A stretch of DNA of 64,000 bases, taken from Bacteroidaceae bacterium. GTDB lineage: Bacteria; Bacteroidota; Bacteroidia; Bacteroidales; Bacteroidaceae. Positions 54,963 through 64,000 of the stretch are shown piece after piece. The notes beneath the pieces are model-generated. The model ran no database searches. It saw only the letters and a program-made list of their open reading frames with translations, and was not told the DNA's origin. Where the stretch lies: the NCBI GenBank assembly GCA_902362375.1, contig CABIVS010000005.1:186001-250000 (forward strand), in the 5' to 3' direction. The translations under genes were made by a program, and so were the position numbers. Positions within the stretch are counted from its first letter, which is position 1. Every line of letters begins with the position of its first letter.

Positions 54963-56612
54963 CTAGATAATTTCTATTCCCTGCTCTTTACAAAGTTGCA
55001 ATCCCAGATCTTTCAATCTGAACTTCTGAATCTTTCCACTACCTGTCATCGGGAACTCATTCACAAAGAATATATATTTCGGAATCTTATAACGGGATAT
55101 TTTATTTCTGCAAAAATCACGAACATCGGCTTCCTGCATTTTCACACCTTTCTGCAAGATAATAAATGCTCCGACTGCCTCACCGTATTTCTTAGAAGGA
55201 ATACCTGCCACCTGAACATCTTTCACTCCATCAAGTTTATAAAGAAACTCCTCTATTTCGCGCGGATAAATATTCTCACCACCCCGGATAATCATATCCT
55301 TAATGCGTCCGGTAATCCGGTAATTTCCATCTTCATCCTTGATACCCAAGTCACCGGAATGCAGGAAGTTGTTTTCATCGATCACTTCTGCCGTTGCTTC
55401 CGGATTTTTATAATATCCTTTCATGGTGTTATATCCACGGTTGCACATCTCACCTTGTACGCCAACCGGACATTCCTCACCAGTTTCCGGGTCGATCACT
55501 TTTACTTCCGTAAATTCAAAATCACGCCCTACCGTATTACAACGTACATCAAACGGATCATCAATACGAGAAGCTGTCATACCCGGTGCAGCCTCTGTCA
55601 GTCCATACACACTAGTCACCTTCATATACATTTTCTCTTCTACCTGCTTCATCAGTTCGACAGGACACAGAGAACCTGCCATAATACCTGTACGAAGACA
55701 AGACATATCAAAGAGATCAAACATCGGATGATGCAACTCGGCAATAAACATAGTCGGTACTCCATAAAGAGCCGTGCAACGTTCTTTATGAATGGAAGCC
55801 AATACAATCAGCGGATCGAAACGTTCCACCATTACCTGCGTACAACCATGAGTCAGACAGTTCATGGTAGCCAACACCACTCCGAAACAATGGAATAACG
55901 GAACACAGCAGCAAAGTTTATCATCTGCCGTGAACTTCATGTGTTCACCAGTCAGAAATCCATTATTGGCAATATTATAATGTGTCAGCATTACTCCCTT
56001 CGGAAAACCGGTAGTTCCCGACGTATATTGCATATTCACCACATCGTGACAATCCACCTTGCTTTTGAGTTCGCTCAAACAATCATCTTTCACATTATTT
56101 CCCAATAACAGAATCTCCGCTGTATTATACATACCCCGATGTTTCTCCTGCCCTACATACACTACATTTCTCATGTACGGAAAACGTTCACTCTTCAAAT
56201 GTCCGCGTTCACAGGTTTTCAATTCGGGAAGCATTGTATAGGTCATCTGCACAAAGTCACTGTCCTTCTCGCCATTCACGATACAAAGCGTATGCATATC
56301 CGAATCCTGGCAAAGATACTCCAACTCCGATTGTTTATAGTTCGTATTCACAGTAACATATACCGCACCGATCTTCGCACAAGCATACAACAATGTCAAC
56401 CAATCGGGAACATTAGCCGCCCAGATACCCACATGGGTACCACGTTCCACACCAATGGCGATAAGCCCTTTCGCCATATCATCCACACGACGGTTTAACT
56501 GGCTCCAGGTAAAACGGAGATTGCGGTCGGAATAAACGATATATTCCTTATCGGGAGTCTCTTCAGCCCAGTGCTCGAGCCACTGTCCCAAAGTACGATC
56601 AAATAATTGCAT
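54963..56612 (-). CDS. AMP-dependent acyl-CoA synthetase
   Basis: This 549-residue adenylate-forming ligase activates a carboxylic acid with ATP and joins it to CoA. P-loop-like [12 protein letters not shown], the motif [10 protein letters not shown], and the C-terminal hinge [16 protein letters not shown] with the catalytic Lys in [12 protein letters not shown] are clear. It resembles medium/long-chain fatty-acid CoA ligases. The gene follows an XRE-cupin regulator by 42 bases, probably in one operon. The exact acid substrate is unknown. Confidence 0.92.
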   Translation of the reverse strand: MQLFDRTLGQWLEHWAEETPDKEYIVYSDRNLRFTWSQLNRRVDDMAKGLIAIGVERGTHVGIWAANVPDWLTLLYACAKIGAVYVTVNTNYKQSELEYLCQDSDMHTLCIVNGEKDSDFVQMTYTMLPELKTCERGHLKSERFPYMRNVVYVGQEKHRGMYNTAEILLLGNNVKDDCLSELKSKVDCHDVVNMQYTSGTTGFPKGVMLTHYNIANNGFLTGEHMKFTADDKLCCCVPLFHCFGVVLATMNCLTHGCTQVMVERFDPLIVLASIHKERCTALYGVPTMFIAELHHPMFDLFDMSCLRTGIMAGSLCPVELMKQVEEKMYMKVTSVYGLTEAAPGMTASRIDDPFDVRCNTVGRDFEFTEVKVIDPETGEECPVGVQGEMCNRGYNTMKGYYKNPEATAEVIDENNFLHSGDLGIKDEDGNYRITGRIKDMIIRGGENIYPREIEEFLYKLDGVKDVQVAGIPSKKYGEAVGAFIILQKGVKMQEADVRDFCRNKISRYKIPKYIFFVNEFPMTGSGKIQKFRLKDLGLQLCKEQGIEII

Positions 56613-56654
56613 GGGATTCTTTCTATACTTAATACTTAATACTTTATACTCAAC

Positions 56655-57230
56655 TCAAATCGGCGTGTAAACTACTGCCAGGATTTTTGCAGCCTGCCCC
56701 TCGTAAGCATGTACATGATGAGGAACAATGGAATCATAATAAATGCTATCACCCTCTTCCAACAAATAGGTATTCTTACCGTAGCTGATTTCCATGATAC
56801 CTTCCATAACCATGATAAACTCCTCCCCTTCATGAGAAGAAAGCACGAAGTCGGTATCCTCCGTTGGCATCACATCGATAATAAACGGTTCCATATGACG
56901 ATCTGCCTTTGACTTGGACAACGAGTGATATTCCATGTGTTTGCGAGAATGAATCGCGTTATTGGAAAAACTAATCGCATCTTTGGCTTCTTTCTTACGA
57001 CATACCACCGGTCCGACTTCATCCTGGTCATCAAGAAAAGTCCCCAGACGTACTCCCAACACACGCGCTATTTTAATTAGCGGTGCAAGAGAAGGTATAT
57101 CAATATTATTCTCAATACGTTCAACTTGTTCGATAGCCAAACCCGAACGTTGTGCCAACTCTTCTATGCTTATTGATTTATCTTCGCGGAGGGCTTTAAT
57201 CTTTTCGCCAACAATCTTACTTGTATCCAT
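56655..57230 (-). CDS. XRE-family regulator with C-terminal cupin
   Basis: This 191-residue regulator has an HTH at about 10-65 (GEKIKALREDKSISIEELAQ, then SGLAIEQVERIENN) and a cupin at about 115-188 with EGEEFIMVMEGIMEI and VPHHVHAYEGQ. Such proteins sense small ligands and repress neighbouring genes. It lies directly upstream of the acyl-CoA synthetase, which is the likely target. The ligand may be a fatty acid or acyl-CoA; that is an inference. Confidence 0.9.
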   Translation of the reverse strand: MDTSKIVGEKIKALREDKSISIEELAQRSGLAIEQVERIENNIDIPSLAPLIKIARVLGVRLGTFLDDQDEVGPVVCRKKEAKDAISFSNNAIHSRKHMEYHSLSKSKADRHMEPFIIDVMPTEDTDFVLSSHEGEEFIMVMEGIMEISYGKNTYLLEEGDSIYYDSIVPHHVHAYEGQAAKILAVVYTPI

Positions 57231-57280
57231 TTTGAAAGCATTTTAGTTATCAAAGGTGATAAATTATAATAATTAAGTTG

Positions 57281-57311
57281 CAAAAATAGCAAAATCTTTA
57301 GATGGACACAA
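57281..57311 (-). promoter_or_regulatory. Bacteroides-type promoter for the XRE-ligase operon
   Basis: TATTTTTG (-7) on the minus strand with TTG about 20 bases upstream, 51 bases before the ATG at 57230. Confidence 0.58.
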
Positions 57312-57355
57312 TTATAACTGAAGAAAATACGACTGTCAGGAAGAAAAAGAAGAAA

Positions 57356-57390
57356 CTAAAAAAGCCGCTCCTCTATAATGAGGAACGGCT
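57356..57390 (-). terminator. Intrinsic terminator after rpsO
   Basis: On the minus strand AGCCGTTCCTC pairs with GAGGAGCGGCT (one G-U) and is followed by TTTTTT. It lies 24 bases beyond the rpsO stop. Confidence 0.88.
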
Positions 57391-57414
57391 CTTAATCTTT
57401 TCGCGACAAGTAGA

Positions 57415-57684
57415 TTACTTACGCAAACCGAGCTCTTTAACAATAGCACGATATCTTTCGATATCTCTTGCCTTCAGGTAATCGAGCAAGCGACGACGCT
57501 TACCTACCAACATTGTTAACGCTCTTTCAGTACTATAATCTTTTCTGTTGAGCTTCATGTGCTCAGTCAGGTGAGAAATACGGTAGGAAAACAAAGCCAC
57601 CTGGGCCTCAGCTGAGCCGGTATCAGTGTTAGACTTTCCGTACTTTCCGAAGATTTCTTGCTTTTTAGCAGCGTCTAAATACAT
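57415..57684 (-). CDS. rpsO: 30S ribosomal protein S15
   Basis: This 89-residue protein binds 16S rRNA early in small-subunit assembly. The start is the ATG at 57684 (MYLDAAKKQEIFGKYG), which fits the usual 89-residue length; the open frame continues 15 codons upstream without support. The conserved TGSAEAQVALFSYRISHLTEH and KRRRLLDYLKARD are visible (as separate segments). It is a single-gene unit, divergent from typA. Confidence 0.96.
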   Translation of the reverse strand: MYLDAAKKQEIFGKYGKSNTDTGSAEAQVALFSYRISHLTEHMKLNRKDYSTERALTMLVGKRRRLLDYLKARDIERYRAIVKELGLRK

Positions 57685-57726
57685 AATTCTTAGAATTTTA
57701 ATTGATAAATTATTCTTTTGAGCGTG

Positions 57727-57757
57727 CAAAGATAGGCATTATCTTTATATCACACAA
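57727..57757 (-). promoter_or_regulatory. Bacteroides-type promoter for rpsO
   Basis: TATCTTTG (-7) on the minus strand with TTGTG about 19 bases upstream, 43 bases before the rpsO ATG. Confidence 0.65.
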
Positions 57758-57810
57758 CGATTTACAAGAAAAAATTGCTATCATTGCATATATTTCTAAT
57801 CCTATTTTCG

Positions 57811-57818
57811 TACCTTTG
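57811..57818 (+). promoter_or_regulatory. Bacteroides -7 element for typA
   Basis: TACCTTTG, an exact TAnnTTTG match, 22 bases before the typA start at 57840, with TTGCA about 22 bases upstream as a -33 candidate. Confidence 0.65.
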
Positions 57819-57839
57819 CAGCCAAATAATAGGTATTAT

Positions 57840-59639
57840 ATGCAAAATATTCGAAACATTGCAATCATTGCCCATGTTGACCATGGGAAAACAACGCTGG
57901 TTGACAAGATGCTATTGGCCGGAAATTTATTCCGCAGCAACCAAAATAGTGGTGAACTTATCCTGGATAACAACGATTTGGAACGTGAACGTGGTATAAC
58001 GATTCTCTCCAAAAACGTATCCATCAATTACAACGGTACAAAAATTAATATTATTGATACTCCGGGACACAGCGACTTCGGTGGTGAGGTAGAACGCGTA
58101 TTGAATATGGCCGACGGTTGTATTCTGTTGGTAGACGCCTTCGAAGGTCCGATGCCCCAGACTCGTTTCGTACTGCAAAAGGCGCTGGAAATCGGTTTGA
58201 AACCTATCGTGGTAGTTAATAAGGTAGATAAGCCTAACTGCCGTCCGGAAGAGGTTTACGAAATGGTTTTCGATTTGATGTTCAGCCTGAACGCAACGGA
58301 AGACCAGCTGGACTTCCCCGTAATCTACGGTTCCGCCAAAAACAACTGGATGAGCACCGACTGGAAGCAACAGACTGACAGTATTACTCCGCTATTGGAT
58401 TGTATCATCGAAAATATTCCGGCACCCAAACAACTGGAAGGCACTCCCCAGATGTTGATTACTTCTCTGGATTATTCTTCTTATACCGGTCGTATCGCCG
58501 TAGGTCGCGTACATCGCGGTACATTAAAAGAAGGTATGAATATAACGCTTGCGAAACGCAACGGCGATATGTTCAAGAGCAAAATCAAAGAACTCCATGT
58601 TTTCGAAGGTTTAGGCCGCGTGAAAACAAGTGAAGTCTCTTCCGGTGACATCTGCGCACTGGTAGGTATCGACGGATTCGAGATTGGAGATACAGTTTGT
58701 GATTTCGAGAATCCGGAAGCATTGCCGCCAATCGCTATTGATGAGCCGACCATGAGTATGTTGTTTGCGATCAACGATTCTCCTTTCTTCGGCAAGGATG
58801 GTAAGTTTGTGACTTCACGCCACATCCATGACCGCCTGATGAAAGAACTCGATAAGAACTTGGCTCTCCGTGTAAGAAAGAGTGAGGAAGACGGTAAATG
58901 GATTGTTTCCGGTCGTGGCGTACTCCACCTCTCTGTATTGATCGAAACAATGCGTCGTGAGGGTTACGAATTACAGGTAGGTCAGCCGCAGGTTATCTTC
59001 AAAGAAATCGACGGTGTGAAATGCGAGCCGATTGAAGAGTTGACCATCAATGTACCGGAAGAATATTCCAGCAAGATTATTGATATGGTTACCCGTCGTA
59101 AAGGCGAGATGGTGAAGATGGAAAACACGGGCGAACGTATCAATCTCGAATTCGATATGCCTTCTCGTGGTATCATCGGATTGCGTACCAATGTACTGAC
59201 TGCTTCTGCCGGTGAAGCCATCATGGCACACCGCTTCAAAGAATATCAGCCGCACAAAGGAGAAATCGAACGTCGTACGAACGGTTCTATGATTGCTATG
59301 GAAAGTGGAACAGCTTTCGCTTATGCCATCGACAAATTGCAGGATCGCGGTAAGTTCTTTATCTTCCCGCAGGATGATGTTTATGCAGGACAAGTAGTAG
59401 GTGAGCATTCTCACGACAACGACCTGGTTATCAATGTTACCAAATCGAAGAAGTTGACGAATATGCGTGCTTCCGGTTCGGATGATAAAGTACGTCTGAT
59501 TCCACCTATCCAGTTCTCACTCGAAGAAGCACTGGAGTATATCAAGGAAGACGAGTATGTAGAAGTTACCCCTAAAGCAATGCGTATGCGTAAAGTGATT
59601 TTGGACGAAATCGAACGTAAACGTGCAAACAAGAACTAA
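57840..59639 (+). CDS. typA: Translational GTPase TypA/BipA
   Basis: This 599-residue ribosome-associated GTPase assists 50S assembly and stress growth. The start is the ATG at 57840 ([20 protein letters not shown]); the longer open frame includes the promoter and is rejected. G motifs are [20 protein letters not shown] and NKVDKP. Domains follow EF-G order (G, beta-barrel, III, V) and end in the BipA-specific C-terminal domain ([19 protein letters not shown]). Length is normal. A strong terminator follows. Confidence 0.97.
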   Translation: MQNIRNIAIIAHVDHGKTTLVDKMLLAGNLFRSNQNSGELILDNNDLERERGITILSKNVSINYNGTKINIIDTPGHSDFGGEVERVLNMADGCILLVDAFEGPMPQTRFVLQKALEIGLKPIVVVNKVDKPNCRPEEVYEMVFDLMFSLNATEDQLDFPVIYGSAKNNWMSTDWKQQTDSITPLLDCIIENIPAPKQLEGTPQMLITSLDYSSYTGRIAVGRVHRGTLKEGMNITLAKRNGDMFKSKIKELHVFEGLGRVKTSEVSSGDICALVGIDGFEIGDTVCDFENPEALPPIAIDEPTMSMLFAINDSPFFGKDGKFVTSRHIHDRLMKELDKNLALRVRKSEEDGKWIVSGRGVLHLSVLIETMRREGYELQVGQPQVIFKEIDGVKCEPIEELTINVPEEYSSKIIDMVTRRKGEMVKMENTGERINLEFDMPSRGIIGLRTNVLTASAGEAIMAHRFKEYQPHKGEIERRTNGSMIAMESGTAFAYAIDKLQDRGKFFIFPQDDVYAGQVVGEHSHDNDLVINVTKSKKLTNMRASGSDDKVRLIPPIQFSLEEALEYIKEDEYVEVTPKAMRMRKVILDEIERKRANKN

Positions 59640-59664
59640 CCATTCTTTCATAATATTATAATAG

Positions 59665-59706
59665 AAATCCCGGTTAAACGCAGTGTTTAACCGGGATTTT
59701 CTTTTT
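59665..59706 (+). terminator. Intrinsic terminator after typA
   Basis: A perfect 15-bp stem (AAATCCCGGTTAAAC / GTTTAACCGGGATTT) with a 4-base loop is followed by TTTTCTTTTT. Confidence 0.92.
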
Positions 59707-59719
59707 CCTATAAGCATTA

Positions 59720-60244
59720 CTAATACAGCAACAATCCTACCACACCCGCCAGACAAATCAATAGAATAGGATGAAGATTCCATTTCCATGTAACCCCAAA
59801 GGCGACTGCGAAAATACCGATGCTTTTATAGTCCATAAAATTCTCTCTATTCATCATAAGCAATGCAGCAGAAGCAATCAGGGCGACCGACATAGGAAGC
59901 AGTCCGGACATAGCCGCTTTAATATACTTATTATCCTTACACTTCGCAAAGAAATAAGAAATGAGCAATACCAAAATAAAAGAAGGCAAACAAACGGCTA
60001 CAGTGGCCAACACAGCTCCCCAAACACTTTGTGTTACCGCATAGCCTACGTACGTAGCACTATTTATACCAATCGGTCCCGGAGTCATCTGCGAAATTGC
60101 GACCACATCCGTAAACTGTTGAGGAGTCAGCCAATGATGGAGATCCACTATCTCATGTTGAATCAGGGAAAGCATCGCATATCCACCCCCAAAACCGAAC
60201 ATACCTATTTTAAGATACACCCAAAGTAATTGCCAATATATCAT
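59720..60244 (-). CDS. chrA: Chromate transporter half (ChrA domain)
   Basis: This 174-residue inner-membrane protein is one half of a CHR-family transporter. The start MIYWQLLWVYLKIGMFGFGG and the motif GYAMLSLIQHE, then MTPGPIGINSATYVGY, are typical of the ChrA domain. It lies one base after the stop of the other half, with which it likely forms a heterodimer. Chromate or sulfate export is the family role; the native substrate in gut bacteria is unknown. Confidence 0.88.
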   Translation of the reverse strand: MIYWQLLWVYLKIGMFGFGGGYAMLSLIQHEIVDLHHWLTPQQFTDVVAISQMTPGPIGINSATYVGYAVTQSVWGAVLATVAVCLPSFILVLLISYFFAKCKDNKYIKAAMSGLLPMSVALIASAALLMMNRENFMDYKSIGIFAVAFGVTWKWNLHPILLICLAGVVGLLLY

Positions 60245-60245
60245 A

Positions 60246-60803
60246 TCATACCTGTTTATTCGCTATTTTTTCCTTCAACCATAATGTATATACCAATCCC
60301 CCTATAATTCCGGCCAATACAATATAAATAGGTGATAAGCCAAACTGCCAGATCAACACGGTAGCTATGGCAGGAGCAACCAACTGAAAATACTTCAGTT
60401 TCAAAGCTCTTGCAGCAGAAATACAAGGAAACAGAATCAATGCTACTACGGCAGGACGTATTCCATTAAAGATGCGAATCATCACTTCATTATCCTGAAA
60501 CCGTGCAAAAAACATGGCTATCAGCATCATGATAACGAAAGAAGGAAGAATCGTAGCCAATGCACACACCAGACTCCCACCCACCTTATACAACTTATAT
60601 CCTACGAAGATAGAAATATTCACCGCAAACACCCCCGGAAGTGACTGTGTCAAAGCAAACATCTCCATAAATTCTTCCTTACTCATCCATTGTTTGGCAA
60701 CAATCTCCCGTTCAATCAACGGAATCATGGCATAACCACCACCAATAGTAAACATTCCAATCTTCGCAAATGTCACGAATAATTTTAAATACTCCAGTAC
60801 CAT
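60246..60803 (-). CDS. chrA: Chromate transporter half (ChrA domain)
   Basis: This 185-residue paralogue of the next gene starts MVLEYLKLFVTFAKIGMFTI and carries GGYAMIPLIEREIV and QSLPGVFAVNISIFVGYKLY in the corresponding positions. Short CHR proteins occur as such pairs with opposite membrane topology. It is the first of the two genes; the two are separated by one base and therefore probably cotranslated. No regulator is adjacent. Confidence 0.88.
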   Translation of the reverse strand: MVLEYLKLFVTFAKIGMFTIGGGYAMIPLIEREIVAKQWMSKEEFMEMFALTQSLPGVFAVNISIFVGYKLYKVGGSLVCALATILPSFVIMMLIAMFFARFQDNEVMIRIFNGIRPAVVALILFPCISAARALKLKYFQLVAPAIATVLIWQFGLSPIYIVLAGIIGGLVYTLWLKEKIANKQV

Positions 60804-60834
60804 CCTCTCTTTCTAACTTTCCGATATTTTGCGT

Positions 60835-63324
60835 TTAATTTTTAATGAGCCCTTTGGCTGCATCATATCTAATCTGATAACTGTGTCCTTTCACTGTTTT
60901 AAAGGAAATAGTCTGATCCGCATACTTTATAACACAGTTGCCTCCTGCATTAGAGCGCACAACAGCTTCCTTCAACAGATGATTCTCCCAAATCATATCC
61001 ACCTCAAAATTTCCTTTTGCACAGATACCACTGATAGAACCATCTTTCCATGCATCCGGCAAAGCCGGTAATAATTGAATAAAGCCCATATGACTTTGGA
61101 GCAACATTTCGGTAATTCCCGCTGTCCCGCCAAAGTTTCCATCAATCTGGAAAGGCGGATGCGTATCCCACAAATTATCCATGGTTCCGTTCTTCAATAA
61201 ATTGCCGAATAAAGTATAAGCATGATTACCATCCTGCAAACGCGCCCACTGATTCAACTTCCAACCCATACTCCAACCGGTAGCACCATCACCACGATGC
61301 ACCAATACTACTTTAGCAGCTTTCGCCAGTTCGGGAGTAGTGACCGGAGAAACCGTATGCCCCGGATGCAGACCGAACAAATGATTCACATGACGATGTT
61401 CATCTTTCGGATCATCAATATCCACCGACCATTCCATCAACTGACCATAACGACCTATTTGATAGGGAACGAGATTGGCAAGCACATGCTCCCACTGCTT
61501 ACGTTCTTTCTTATCTACACCCAACACTTTGCTTGCCTCAATCACATCCATCAGAATTTCACGCACCACGGCATGCACAAAAGTAGCTCCCTGATCAATA
61601 GGACCATGTTCGGGCGAAGTGGACGGAGCAGCCGTATAGGTTCCATCCGGCCTATGCCACAGGTAATCGACTGCAAAATCGGCACTACTCTTAATCAGTT
61701 CATAACCGGTTTCTTTCAGAAATTTCAAGTTTCTTGTATAGTCGTAATACTCCCAGATATGGGTAGCCAGCCAAGGACCTGCCATCGGATTGAAGTTCCA
61801 CGACATATCCTGACTTTCCAACGGAGTGGTAAAGCCAAAAATATTGCCTGAGATAGATGCCGTCCATCCTCCAGCACCGAAATAAGCCTGTGCAGTCTTC
61901 TCGCCCGGTTTCACGAGCGTACGGATAAAGTCAATCAACGGAAGCACGCACTCATTCAAGTTGGTAGAACAAGCAGGCCAATAATTCATCTGGATATTGA
62001 TGTTATTATGATAATCCACACGCCACGGCCCATCAACATTATTGTGCCAGATCCCCTGCAGATTGGCAGGCATATTGCCCGGACGGGAACTGGCAATCAG
62101 GAGATAACGTCCAAATTGATAATACAACTCTTCCAGATAATAATCCGGCTGTCCTTTCCGATAATTTTTCAGACGTTGAGAAGTAGGCAGGTTCACTCCT
62201 TTCACCGCTGGATTCAGATTCAGCCGGACCCGGTTGAACAGAGTAGCATAATCATTATAATGCTGATTGAATAAAGCAGTATATCCCTGCGCCACTGCGT
62301 TATTCATCCACTGCTTTGTCGTTTCTTCGGGATTAACACCTATATATGTTTTCGGATCTTTGAAATCCGGATCAAAGTTAATCTTATAGTCAGTGTCCGC
62401 TGTGACATAAAATACAACTTCGTCTGCATCCTTCACCGTCAACTTTCCATCTGCATTAGACAGTGTTCCTCCTTTCGCTTCTGCCCGGATGCGAACAGCA
62501 TATTCCATTCCATTATTATCCAAAGAAGCTGTGTAAACCAATCCTTTATTTCCATCAGAAGCCATGCTGCCGGTAGACAGGGGATTGGGCGCATAACTGA
62601 AAACCAGATTTTGTTTCCCCGGTTGATCCGCGCTAAAACGTACCACCATTACATTGGCAGGGTAAGAGATAAAAAAGTTACGTTGATAAGCCACACGATC
62701 CTTTTTGAATTGCACGACTGCCATAGCCGAATCCAAAGACAGAATGCGCTTATAATCGCTCATTCCTATCATATTCAGTCCGGTTTCTACATAAAACTCT
62801 CCCATTGTAGTAAAGCTGCCGAAACGGAAAGGATTTTCTCCGTCAGCTTCATACGATACTTCACTATTGAAGTTCTGCCGCGTCAGCATTTCAGCCTTTT
62901 TCTGATCTCCTTCCGTAAATGCTTTGCGTATTTCATCTAAAAGATGGGCCGATTGCTTATTGACATTCCAATAATAGTCCGCACCTTTCGCTGTGTTCGG
63001 ACCACCGCGCCAAAGCGTTTTTTCATTGAAAGTGATACGCTCGGCTTCCACCGATCCCATAATATTTGCGCCGAGGCTGCCGTTACCAATAGGCAATGAC
63101 TGTGACTCCCAACTGGCATCCAGATTACGTCCGCTTCCTGCTGTTATCGGTTTATTTTCACCTTTCCACAAATCCGGTCTTCCGCCATACCAGGCAGCAT
63201 ACCCCTGCAAAGTATTGGGAGTGTCAAACCAGATGGAAAGTCCTTGAGTATAATCGGTTTCTCCGGCATAAAGCCCGGAGGTAAGGAATAAGGAACTGAT
63301 AAGAAGGAAATAAAATTTCTTCAT
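60835..63324 (-). CDS. GH95 alpha-L-fucosidase (or alpha-L-galactosidase)
   Basis: This 829-residue exported glycosidase starts at the ATG at 63324 with the signal peptide MKKFYFLLISSLFLTSGLYA. GH95 hallmarks are visible: an N-terminal beta domain (SLPIGNGSLGANIMG, then NEKTLWRGGPN), the helical catalytic domain with NLQGIWHNNVDGPW and HNNINIQMNYWPA containing the asparagine pair that activates water, the acid Glu in TSPEHGPIDQG, and QIDGNFGGTAGITEM near the end. GH95 enzymes remove alpha-1,2-fucose, and some act on L-galactose; subsite choice is not decidable here. No SusC/D neighbours, so it is an orphan gene. Confidence 0.92.
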   Translation of the reverse strand: MKKFYFLLISSLFLTSGLYAGETDYTQGLSIWFDTPNTLQGYAAWYGGRPDLWKGENKPITAGSGRNLDASWESQSLPIGNGSLGANIMGSVEAERITFNEKTLWRGGPNTAKGADYYWNVNKQSAHLLDEIRKAFTEGDQKKAEMLTRQNFNSEVSYEADGENPFRFGSFTTMGEFYVETGLNMIGMSDYKRILSLDSAMAVVQFKKDRVAYQRNFFISYPANVMVVRFSADQPGKQNLVFSYAPNPLSTGSMASDGNKGLVYTASLDNNGMEYAVRIRAEAKGGTLSNADGKLTVKDADEVVFYVTADTDYKINFDPDFKDPKTYIGVNPEETTKQWMNNAVAQGYTALFNQHYNDYATLFNRVRLNLNPAVKGVNLPTSQRLKNYRKGQPDYYLEELYYQFGRYLLIASSRPGNMPANLQGIWHNNVDGPWRVDYHNNINIQMNYWPACSTNLNECVLPLIDFIRTLVKPGEKTAQAYFGAGGWTASISGNIFGFTTPLESQDMSWNFNPMAGPWLATHIWEYYDYTRNLKFLKETGYELIKSSADFAVDYLWHRPDGTYTAAPSTSPEHGPIDQGATFVHAVVREILMDVIEASKVLGVDKKERKQWEHVLANLVPYQIGRYGQLMEWSVDIDDPKDEHRHVNHLFGLHPGHTVSPVTTPELAKAAKVVLVHRGDGATGWSMGWKLNQWARLQDGNHAYTLFGNLLKNGTMDNLWDTHPPFQIDGNFGGTAGITEMLLQSHMGFIQLLPALPDAWKDGSISGICAKGNFEVDMIWENHLLKEAVVRSNAGGNCVIKYADQTISFKTVKGHSYQIRYDAAKGLIKN

Positions 63325-63371
63325 GGTCGTCGCGTCGTTATTTAAGATTAATAACCCATTTATAGTCTGTA

Positions 63372-63379
63372 CAAAAGTA
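63372..63379 (-). promoter_or_regulatory. Bacteroides -7 element for the GH95 gene
   Basis: TACTTTTG on the minus strand, exact TAnnTTTG match, 48 bases before the ATG at 63324. No clear -33 element. Confidence 0.52.
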
Positions 63380-63454
63380 GTCAAAATATGCTTCTATTAA
63401 AAATAAAGTACCGTCTTATATTTTCAAAAACATTCCATGTTTATACATCATTCG

Positions 63455-63592
63455 TTATATCAGGAATACAATCAAATAGTTGGCAAAGCTAAACCACACT
63501 GCATAGTAGTTTCCCATATACTGTTCCAACCCATAACTGACAGATGCAATCAGATATCCGGTCGCTATAGCCTGCAAGGTATCGGAATAGTA
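63455..63592 (-). pseudogene. C-terminal membrane-protein fragment
   Basis: A 45-codon minus-strand frame without a start reads YSDTLQAIATGYLIASVSYG then LEQYMGNYYAVWFSFANYLI and a stop. The hydrophobic, aromatic-rich pattern is that of the last helix or two of a membrane transporter. The stop codon lies intact, so the 3' end of a gene has survived and its 5' part is missing. The protein family is not recognised. Confidence 0.5.
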
Positions 63593-63637
63593 TTAGTTAA
63601 TAATTAGAAATCCTAATAAAGATACAACAAATTGAAG

Positions 63638-64000
63638 CTATATCAAACCCGACAGTATTTTTTTCACGACCCAACACCCGACTCTGGCTTCTGAAATCCC
63701 CGACAGCAACCGATGAGGACAGACAAATGAATCATCAATAATTTCTGCTTCCATATAATAAAAGCAACAGGAAGAATCCTTTTCAAAGGCTTTCGCATAT
63801 TCCAGAATATGTGTTGATATCAAAAAATGACAATGAGAGAAACCTTTCAATAATTCATTGACGGCAACGGAAGCCTCGAACGCATCTTTAGCATTCGTCC
63901 CGCGAAACATCTCATCCAATACCACCAAACAGTGTTTTCCGGTTAAAGCTTTTTGCATCACTTCTTTTATACGAAGCACTTCCGCCATAAAATGACTTCG
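63638..64000 (-). CDS. MutS-family ATPase, C-terminal part (cut by right edge)
   Basis: The final 120 residues of a MutS-type protein run off the right edge. The frame is open to base 64000 (RSHFMAEVLRIKEV precedes the visible methionine). Walker B is LVVLDEMFRGTN and is followed by the DAFEASVAVNELL helix and the STHILEY segment of the MutS ATPase domain. Whether it is MutS1 or one of the smaller MutS-like proteins of Bacteroidetes cannot be told; the short tail after STH (no helix-turn-helix dimer domain) argues for the small type. Confidence 0.8.
   Translation of the reverse strand, partial: RSHFMAEVLRIKEVMQKALTGKHCLVVLDEMFRGTNAKDAFEASVAVNELLKGFSHCHFLISTHILEYAKAFEKDSSCCFYYMEAEIIDDSFVCPHRLLSGISEARVGCWVVKKILSGLI

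Noticed and set aside
54936..55898. 320-codon open frame on the plus strand
   Set aside because: It lies wholly opposite the acyl-CoA synthetase, has Arg/His/Thr/Ser-rich composition typical of antisense frames, and no recognisable domain.

Overview
The window looks like a chromosomal segment of a Bacteroides species, probably in the B. thetaiotaomicron / ovatus / xylanisolvens range. That is inferred from protein character and promoters, not from a database search. Promoters follow the Bacteroides form (TAnnTTTG near -7, TTG-like near -33) and starts lack clear Shine-Dalgarno sites. Gene content also fits: a 1270-residue RpoB, lipoprotein and beta-barrel exports, GH95 and GH123-like enzymes, and anaerobic C4-dicarboxylate transport.

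Region 1 (1-11.98 kb, all minus strand) is the transcription/translation core. In transcription order it holds rpsU, xerC, hpf, four tRNAs (Thr-TGT, Tyr, Gly, Thr-GGT), tuf, tRNA-Trp, secE, nusG, rplK, rplA, rplJ, rplL, an attenuator-like hairpin, rpoB and the start of rpoC, which is cut by the left edge.

Region 2 (12-25.5 kb) is mixed housekeeping. It holds an Xaa-Pro aminopeptidase, a striking 23-bp-period palindrome array, a gamma-carbonic-anhydrase-like protein, Kdo transferase, GltX, a 7TM-HD (PgpH-like) phosphodiesterase, a low-molecular-weight phosphatase, a GH123-like secreted glycosidase, PriA and a small outer-membrane barrel. A dispersed inverted repeat (GGCACGGATTACA arms) occurs twice.

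Region 3 (25.6-40.8 kb) is more accessory. It has a small unknown protein, a 1-kb gene-poor stretch with an eight-copy 22-bp-period GTTTC array, an RclA-like flavoprotein, and an asparagine-to-fumarate module (aspA divergent from dcuB-ansB-porin). A set of exported small-molecule enzymes follows: SnoaL-like, cupin+CMD fusion and alpha/beta hydrolase, with an AraC regulator, a dienelactone-hydrolase-like enzyme, an aldo/keto reductase and a truncated RibD/DHFR-like remnant.

Region 4 (40.8-53.6 kb) holds a DUF2795-like protein, a PduO-type cobalamin adenosyltransferase, a methyltransferase-like protein, TonB, a decayed macro-domain gene, a small Spy-like exported protein, an RND efflux operon with a divergent LytS/LytTR-type two-component system, and tRNA-Leu.

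Region 5 (53.7-64 kb) holds a mannose-1-phosphate guanylyltransferase, an acyl-CoA/AMP ligase with an XRE-cupin regulator, rpsO, typA, a split chromate-type transporter, a GH95 fucosidase, a membrane-protein remnant and the C-terminal end of a MutS-family ATPase running off the right edge.

No intact phage, insertion sequence, CRISPR array or restriction system was seen. The most unusual signals are the two short-period repeat arrays, the exported cupin-CMD operon and the three or four gene remnants sitting in long intergenic gaps.
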